From contig CASBQH010000157.1 of assembly GCA_949127695.1 (NCBI GenBank), forward strand, positions 1-9,988: a stretch of 9,988 nt of DNA, written 5' to 3'. This stretch comes from Synechococcales cyanobacterium PMM_0073. GTDB lineage: Bacteria; Cyanobacteriota; Cyanobacteriia; Elainellales; Elainellaceae. Below, one piece after another: positions 6,205 through 9,988 of the stretch. Each line of letters starts with the position of its first letter. The stretch's first letter is position 1. The position numbers were made by a program, and so were the translations under genes. The notes below the pieces were generated by a model. It saw only the letters and a list, made by a program, of their open reading frames with translations, did no database searches and was not told the origin of the DNA.

Positions 6205-7440
6205 CTAGGCTTCAGGCAACGCCACCGGCTCGGCCTGATCTTGGCGCTGCAAAGCCAGCAGAACCAGCAGCCCAGCCACAGTACTCAGCCCAACTACCAG
6301 CCAGAACAGCTCTGTAACTTGATGCGGCTGATCGAGCGCCCAGCCTCCGGCAATCGGGCCAATCACATAGCCAATTGCCCAGCACTGATAGGCAATTGCC
6401 GTATAGATGCCCCGCAGCGAGTTGGGTGCTAGCTCGGCAATCCAGGCGGCTGAGGTGGGCTTGTAAATAATTGCCGCGATTGCAAACACCGCAAAGATGC
6501 CAAACTCTGTCCAGGTGGTCGTCTGCGCCAGCGTTCCGGACAGCCAAACCAGCAGAAATCCGCTGCCCCAAATGCCCAATGACAGCATTAGCGCTTGCAG
6601 ATAGCTAAAGCGCGTTAGCAGCTTGACGACCGGCACCTGCACCAGCGCTCCCAGCCCGATAAAGCCCCAGGTAAAGAGATTAGACACCAGCAGCTCTGGC
6701 GTGCCGCCAAAATTGACGAAATAGAGCGGCAGTGAGCCATTCACCAGCGCCATATAGGTAATAAACAGCGTGTTCACCAGCAGATAGATCAACAGCTTGC
6801 GGTCGGTGAGCGCCTGCTTCCAGCCCGCCTGAGCTGCCGGAATTTCAGCATCATCCCGCTGATCTGCCGCCGCAGTGATCATCAGCAGCGTAAACAGCGC
6901 AAACAGCACCGCCGCCGCCGCAAAGATCTGAATCGCTGAGGGCAATCGCGCCAGCAGCAGCCCGCCGCCCAGCGTGCCCAGGCCAAAGCCCAAATTATCA
7001 GTCACGCCCAGCACCGAAAAAGCTTCCTGGCGCTGTGCGGGCTGGGTTGAGTCCATCACCGCCGCATCTGCTGCCGTCCAGTACAGCCCCGTGCTAATTC
7101 CAAAAAACAGATTGGCCACTACCAGCAGCCAGAGCGTCTGGCTCAGGCTAGTCAGCAGGGCGGTAATCATTGCGGCAGCGCCAGCCACAATCAGCGTTTT
7201 GCGACGGCCAAACCGGGGCGAATCGGTGAGACTGCCGCCCAGCAGATTGCCAAAGAAGCCAGAAACCGCGCCTGCGCTCGTGGCCAATCCCACCTGCGTG
7301 GCCGAGAAGCCGCTGTAGTTGACAAACACAATCGGCATATAAAATAGCAGCACCGCCGAACCCAGCTGATAGAGACCGCGTCCTGCTGCCTGAATCCAAA
7401 CTTGCCGGGGCAGCGCTGACCCAAAGAACGAGAAACGCAT
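6205..7440 (-). CDS. Major facilitator superfamily (MFS) transporter
   Basis: The 411-residue protein is very hydrophobic, with a pattern compatible with 12 membrane helices and a hydrophilic loop between helices 6 and 7 at about 192-214. The MFS loop 2-3 signature is clear at 69-81 (GSLTDSPRFGRRK). A second hallmark, GYVIGPIAGG at about 357-366, resembles motif C, which is common in proton-driven antiporters and so hints at efflux. The substrate cannot be read from the sequence; drug, sugar or metabolite export are all open. I chose ATG at 7440 (MRFSFFGSALP) over the in-frame TTG at 7446, because AGG lies about seven bases before that ATG. The gene is divergent from the GH13 gene with 251 bp between them, which may or may not mean shared control. 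It converges on the HNH gene. Confidence 0.88.
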   Translation of the reverse strand: MRFSFFGSALPRQVWIQAAGRGLYQLGSAVLLFYMPIVFVNYSGFSATQVGLATSAGAVSGFFGNLLGGSLTDSPRFGRRKTLIVAGAAAMITALLTSLSQTLWLLVVANLFFGISTGLYWTAADAAVMDSTQPAQRQEAFSVLGVTDNLGFGLGTLGGGLLLARLPSAIQIFAAAAVLFALFTLLMITAAADQRDDAEIPAAQAGWKQALTDRKLLIYLLVNTLFITYMALVNGSLPLYFVNFGGTPELLVSNLFTWGFIGLGALVQVPVVKLLTRFSYLQALMLSLGIWGSGFLLVWLSGTLAQTTTWTEFGIFAVFAIAAIIYKPTSAAWIAELAPNSLRGIYTAIAYQCWAIGYVIGPIAGGWALDQPHQVTELFWLVVGLSTVAGLLVLLALQRQDQAEPVALPEA

Positions 7441-7464
7441 AAGCAACCTGTGGATTTACTAAGA

Positions 7465-7470
7465 ATTGTA
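7465..7470 (-). promoter_or_regulatory. Candidate -10 element of the MFS gene
   Basis: On the minus strand TACAAT (five of six consensus bases) lies 24 bases before the ATG at 7440. No good -35 is found at the right distance, so this is tentative. Confidence 0.3.
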
Positions 7471-7526
7471 AATAAAAGCGATCAAGATTGGCAGGCTGAC
7501 TGCTGGTTCTGTTGCTGGAGCGCATT

Positions 7527-7547
7527 GGGCAACTCGGCAAAATGCCC
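7527..7547. repeat. Small hairpin flanked by a direct repeat in the MFS/GH13 intergenic region
   Basis: GGGCA (7527-7531) and TGCCC (7543-7547) are inverted around 11 bases. AGCGCATT occurs on both sides, at 7519-7526 and 7551-7558, 32 bp apart. The layout could be a binding site in the divergent control region; no function is shown. Confidence 0.3.
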
Positions 7548-7642
7548 CCCAGCGCATTCCTAACTTCAAAACCTTATGGTATGAGTTTAGAGGGCTACAG
7601 CAGGAATCTTGATTGACCTGTAGCTTAGCAGTGGGAGATCAA

Positions 7643-7687
7643 GCCGAATTTTTGCCCAACCTTTGCCCAACCTTTGCCGAATTTTTG
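7643..7687 (+). repeat. Three 11-bp tandem repeats directly before the GH13 start codon
   Basis: TTTGCCCAACC occurs at 7651-7661 and 7662-7672 and continues as TTTGCCGAATT at 7673-7683. The 12-mer GCCGAATTTTTG brackets the block at 7643-7654 and 7676-7687. The array ends four bases before the ATG at 7692 and replaces any Shine-Dalgarno sequence. An 11-bp period is close to one DNA turn, so each unit would face the same side of the helix. Confidence 0.8.
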
Positions 7688-7691
7688 ATAC

Positions 7692-9191
7692 ATGCAGATC
7701 CACACACCCGACTGGGTTAAGCACGCTATTTTCTACCAGATCTTTCCCGATCGCTTTGCCCAGGCCAATTTGCAGCCGCCTGTCGGCCTTGCCCCGCTGG
7801 CGCTAGAAGCCTGGGACAGCCCGCCCACCCTCCAAGGCTACAAAGGCGGCAACCTCTGGGGCGTGCTCGAAAAGCTGGACTACCTGCAAGATTTAGGAAT
7901 TACGGCGCTCTACTTCACGCCCATTTTTCAGTCAGCCGCCAACCACCGCTACCACACCCAAGACTACTATCAGGTTGATCCGCTGCTGGGCGGCGACGAG
8001 GCGTTTTTTCGGCTGCTGGATGCAGTCCACAATCGCGGCATGAAGCTGATGCTAGATGGCGTGTTCAACCATACGGGGCGCGGCTTCTTTGGCTTTCACG
8101 ATATTGTCGAGAACGGCTCGCACTCACCCTGGCTCGACTGGTTCAAGCTTGAAGGCTGGCCGATTTCCCCCTACGACGGCGAGCGTCCGGCCAACTATCA
8201 GGGCTGGGCTGGCAATCGCGCGTTGCCGGAACTCAATCACGCCAACCCGGCAGTCCGAGAATATATCATGCGGGTGGCTGAATATTGGATCAGGCGCGGC
8301 ATTGACGGCTGGCGGCTAGATGTGCCGTTTTGCATTACCGAGGCGGGCTTTTGGGAAGAGTTTCGGCAGCGGGTGAAGGCGATTAACCCAGAAGCTTATC
8401 TGGTCGGCGAAGTCTGGACAAACCAGCGCCCTTGGCTAGACGGCAGCCGATTTGACGGCGTACTCAACTATATTTTTGCCGGGGCGACAATTGCCTTTGT
8501 CGGCGGCGAGCGGGTGGATGTGGCGCAGCTAGAAGACCGCGACTATGAGGCAACTCCGGCAATTGATGCCTTAACCTACGGCGAAAAAATCCAGCTCTTG
8601 CTGCATGCCCACCCCTGGGAAATCCAGCTGACGCAGCTAAATCTGCTGGCCAGTCATGACACTGCAAGGCTGCTGTCAATGACGGGCGAACCAGAGACGA
8701 GCAAGCTGGCGACGCTGCTGCTGCTGACTTTTCCGGGCGCACCCAGTATTTATTACGGCGATGAAATGGGCTTGCCGGGGCAGCTTGATCCAGACTCACG
8801 GCGCAGCTTTCCGGCTGAGGCTGACTGGGATTTGGAAATGCTGCGCTGCCACAAAGCGCTGATTAATCTGCGGCGAACCCGAATGTCATTGCGGGTGGGG
8901 GAATATCGGTTTTTGGGCGAAGATCACAAGACCTATGTGTTTGCTCGGATCTATGAAGGCGATGTGCTGATTGTGGCGGTGAACGCGGCAGATGACTATG
9001 GCAAGATCGATTTAGACGCAGTGGGGAGGCGATTGGGCACTCAGCCCAGTCAGATGCTGTTTAGAACCAGAGAATTTTCCCCAGAGCGAGATGCCGCAGG
9101 CCAAGAGAGCCGCGATCCGGTGCAGGTGATTTGGACAGCCGATAATCTGTTTTTGGCGCTGCCGCCCCGCACCGGAATTCTGCTGGGATGA
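7692..9191 (+). CDS. GH13 alpha-amylase family glycosidase (neopullulanase/cyclomaltodextrinase-like, no N-terminal CBM)
   Basis: The 499-residue enzyme has no signal peptide and should hydrolyse alpha-1,4-glucans in the cytoplasm, for example glycogen-derived maltodextrins or cyclodextrins. The conserved GH13 regions are all present: region I DGVFNH (122-127), region V LPELN (178-182, close to the MPKLN of the neopullulanase group), region II GWRLD (206-210, nucleophile D210), region III EVW (240-242, acid/base E240) and region IV SHD (321-323, transition-state D323). The N-terminus enters the barrel at once (WVKHAIFYQIFPDRF, 8-22), so the CBM34 domain of longer relatives is absent. A beta-sandwich C-terminal domain starts near 400. 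The start at 7692 matches the expected family N-terminus although no Shine-Dalgarno sequence precedes it; an 11-bp repeat array lies there instead. Exact specificity (alpha-amylase, cyclomaltodextrinase, neopullulanase or transglycosylase) cannot be decided from motifs. It is divergent from the MFS gene, and no other glycogen gene is in the window. Confidence 0.9.
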   Translation: MQIHTPDWVKHAIFYQIFPDRFAQANLQPPVGLAPLALEAWDSPPTLQGYKGGNLWGVLEKLDYLQDLGITALYFTPIFQSAANHRYHTQDYYQVDPLLGGDEAFFRLLDAVHNRGMKLMLDGVFNHTGRGFFGFHDIVENGSHSPWLDWFKLEGWPISPYDGERPANYQGWAGNRALPELNHANPAVREYIMRVAEYWIRRGIDGWRLDVPFCITEAGFWEEFRQRVKAINPEAYLVGEVWTNQRPWLDGSRFDGVLNYIFAGATIAFVGGERVDVAQLEDRDYEATPAIDALTYGEKIQLLLHAHPWEIQLTQLNLLASHDTARLLSMTGEPETSKLATLLLLTFPGAPSIYYGDEMGLPGQLDPDSRRSFPAEADWDLEMLRCHKALINLRRTRMSLRVGEYRFLGEDHKTYVFARIYEGDVLIVAVNAADDYGKIDLDAVGRRLGTQPSQMLFRTREFSPERDAAGQESRDPVQVIWTADNLFLALPPRTGILLG

Positions 9192-9240
9192 AGCGAGTGA
9201 AGAGTTTGTAAACTGCATAGGGCTTCCGGGCAGGCTACCT

Positions 9241-9295
9241 AGAGCTTTGTAGATTCACAGAAGTATTTGCGCTGTGAATTAACCCAGTTAGCTCT
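9241..9295. repeat. Two-tier inverted repeat before the small gene at 9308
   Basis: ATTCACAG (9253-9260) and CTGTGAAT (9272-9279) are perfect eight-base arms around 11 bases. Outside them AGAGCT (9241-9246) and AGCTCT (9290-9295) also pair. It could be a 3' hairpin of the GH13 message or an operator for the next gene. There is no T-run behind it, and the half-site order (TCACA then TGTGA) is opposite to a CRP site. Confidence 0.5.
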
Positions 9296-9307
9296 CGAAG
9301 TTTACCA

Positions 9308-9616
9308 ATGCCTCAACCCTCCTCCATGCAGAACCGCTGGCAGCAATACAAAGCGCTAGAGCTAATTTCAAGTGATCAGCCCTCCCGCCAATCCTCAGCC
9401 CAGCGACAGCCGATGTCTTGGTTTAGCAGGCTCTGGGATGCGATTGATGCGGCGCTGTTTCGCAGTCTAGAATCGCGAGTCTGGCAGAGCGTTGATCCGC
9501 AGAGTCGCCAAGCCTGCTGGCATTTTTATGATCCTGAAACCGGCCAGACGCGCCATCTGCACTCAGAAGCCGAACTGCGGCTGTGGCTGCAACAGCTGTA
9601 TGAACGGTCTGGCTAG
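9308..9616 (+). CDS. Small conserved-looking protein of unknown function
   Basis: The 102-residue product has no signal peptide and no membrane segment. It has six tryptophans (11, 38, 43, 59, 71, 93) and a likely amphipathic helix at 36-58 (SWFSRLWDAIDAALFRS). The C-terminal half (WHFYDPETGQTRHLHS, 71-86, then AELRLWLQQLYE) reads like a short beta-hairpin followed by a helix. I believe similar proteins occur in cyanobacteria but cannot name a family. The ATG at 9308 has only a weak GAAG upstream; a second ATG at 9326 would shorten it by six residues. It follows the GH13 gene by 116 bp, which hold an inverted repeat, so it is probably a separate unit. Its stop codon overlaps that of the opposing gene. 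Confidence 0.6.
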   Translation: MPQPSSMQNRWQQYKALELISSDQPSRQSSAQRQPMSWFSRLWDAIDAALFRSLESRVWQSVDPQSRQACWHFYDPETGQTRHLHSEAELRLWLQQLYERSG

Positions 9617-9975
9617 AAATCATCTGGCCAGCTGCGTTGCGCTGGGAGCGAAAACGTCCAGGTCGCTAGCTCTTTGTCCGGGCAGCTCTCTGCGCCTTCC
9701 ATCACGCCATAGGGATGCATCGCGCAGATGAGCAGATTGCCGCCATGCTCCTGGCCGTGATAGTTGCGACAGCCTACGCAGACTGGATGCTGATTCAGCC
9801 AGGGTTCAACCGTATGAGTGACAGGTTCGACCGCTCGATCCAGCGTCGTCTGAACGCCTAAAAGCACCTGAAAGACCGGATCGAGCCATTCTATAATCTG
9901 TTCGTCTAGCTGGTCTAACTTGGGGGCAATGGTTTGATCCAACTGCACCAAGCTGGTTTCAACATCTTCCGCCAT
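9613..9975 (-). CDS. Four-cysteine protein, probable metal or Fe-S binding; start may lie beyond the window
   Basis: At least 120 residues are seen. The first 60 form an acidic helical region with no signal peptide. The C-terminal half holds CVGC (66-69), the motif CAMHPYG (84-90) and CPD (98-100), so C66, C69, C84 and C98 could bind one metal ion or an Fe-S cluster, with H73, H77 and H87 nearby. This Cys/His arrangement resembles conserved cyanobacterial proteins of unknown function, in my recollection; no reaction can be assigned. The ATG at 9975 has a GAGGAA just before it, but spaced too close to be a comfortable ribosome binding site. The frame stays open upstream to the right edge (codons for L-S-E-E), so the real start may be outside. 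Its stop (CTA, 9613-9615) overlaps the stop of the convergent gene. Confidence 0.65.
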   Translation of the reverse strand: MAEDVETSLVQLDQTIAPKLDQLDEQIIEWLDPVFQVLLGVQTTLDRAVEPVTHTVEPWLNQHPVCVGCRNYHGQEHGGNLLICAMHPYGVMEGAESCPDKELATWTFSLPAQRSWPDDF

Positions 9976-9988
9976 TTCCTCAGAGAGC

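Noticed and set aside
8464..8799. 111-codon minus-strand frame within the GH13 gene
   Set aside because: It lies over conserved GH13 regions and encodes no recognisable protein.
7692..9191. Divergent MFS and GH13 genes as a dedicated sugar uptake and breakdown unit
   Set aside because: The MFS motifs lean toward efflux, the GH13 protein has no signal peptide, and no shared regulator gene is present, so the link is only adjacency.
1..9988. HIP1 palindromes (GCGATCGC) as a cyanobacterial marker
   Set aside because: By eye I found only seven-of-eight near matches (for example near 1459, 2572 and 7749), so HIP1 is not used as evidence.

Overview
The window reads as a chromosomal segment of a cyanobacterium, moderately GC-rich, with seven complete or near-complete genes and two genes cut by the window edges. 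The assignment rests on gene content: a DUF1517 secreted/membrane protein, an HNH protein of the type ubiquitous in cyanobacteria (conserved start of the fold with VVVFSRNYLPLARINIKRAI), a four-cysteine protein with a CAMHPYG motif that I associate with cyanobacteria, and a BcsA-type synthase without the proteobacterial bcs cluster. No tRNA, rRNA, CRISPR array, insertion sequence or phage gene was seen, so this looks like core chromosome rather than an island.

Left part (1-3426): on the minus strand a BcsA-like cellulose synthase (762-3059) is followed after about 45 bp by a DUF1517 gene (716 down past the left edge), so the two may be co-transcribed. A 367-bp divergent intergenic region separates them from the next gene.

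Middle (3427-6204): a plus-strand tetratricopeptide-repeat protein (3427-5310), then a 341-bp gap that is not empty. It holds a hairpin at the end of the TPR message, a short palindrome, a promoter-like -10, several predicted helices and a very good intrinsic terminator (5567-5602). The terminator lies only 50 bp before the start codon of the HNH gene (5652-6182). This gap is the best candidate for something undescribed: either a free-standing small RNA of about 190 nt or an attenuating leader of the HNH gene.

Right part (6205-9988): an MFS transporter on the minus strand converges with the HNH gene and diverges from a GH13 alpha-amylase-family gene (7692-9191). An 11-bp tandem repeat fills the space just before the GH13 start codon. 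Then come a small unknown plus-strand gene (9308-9616) and a minus-strand four-cysteine protein (9613 to the right edge). The last two share a CTAG that serves as stop codon on both strands.

Functionally the window touches glucan metabolism twice (cellulose or a related beta-glucan made at the membrane, and GH13 breakdown of alpha-glucans), but nothing in the sequence ties these into one pathway. No domain assignment here was checked by a search; all come from reading motifs.
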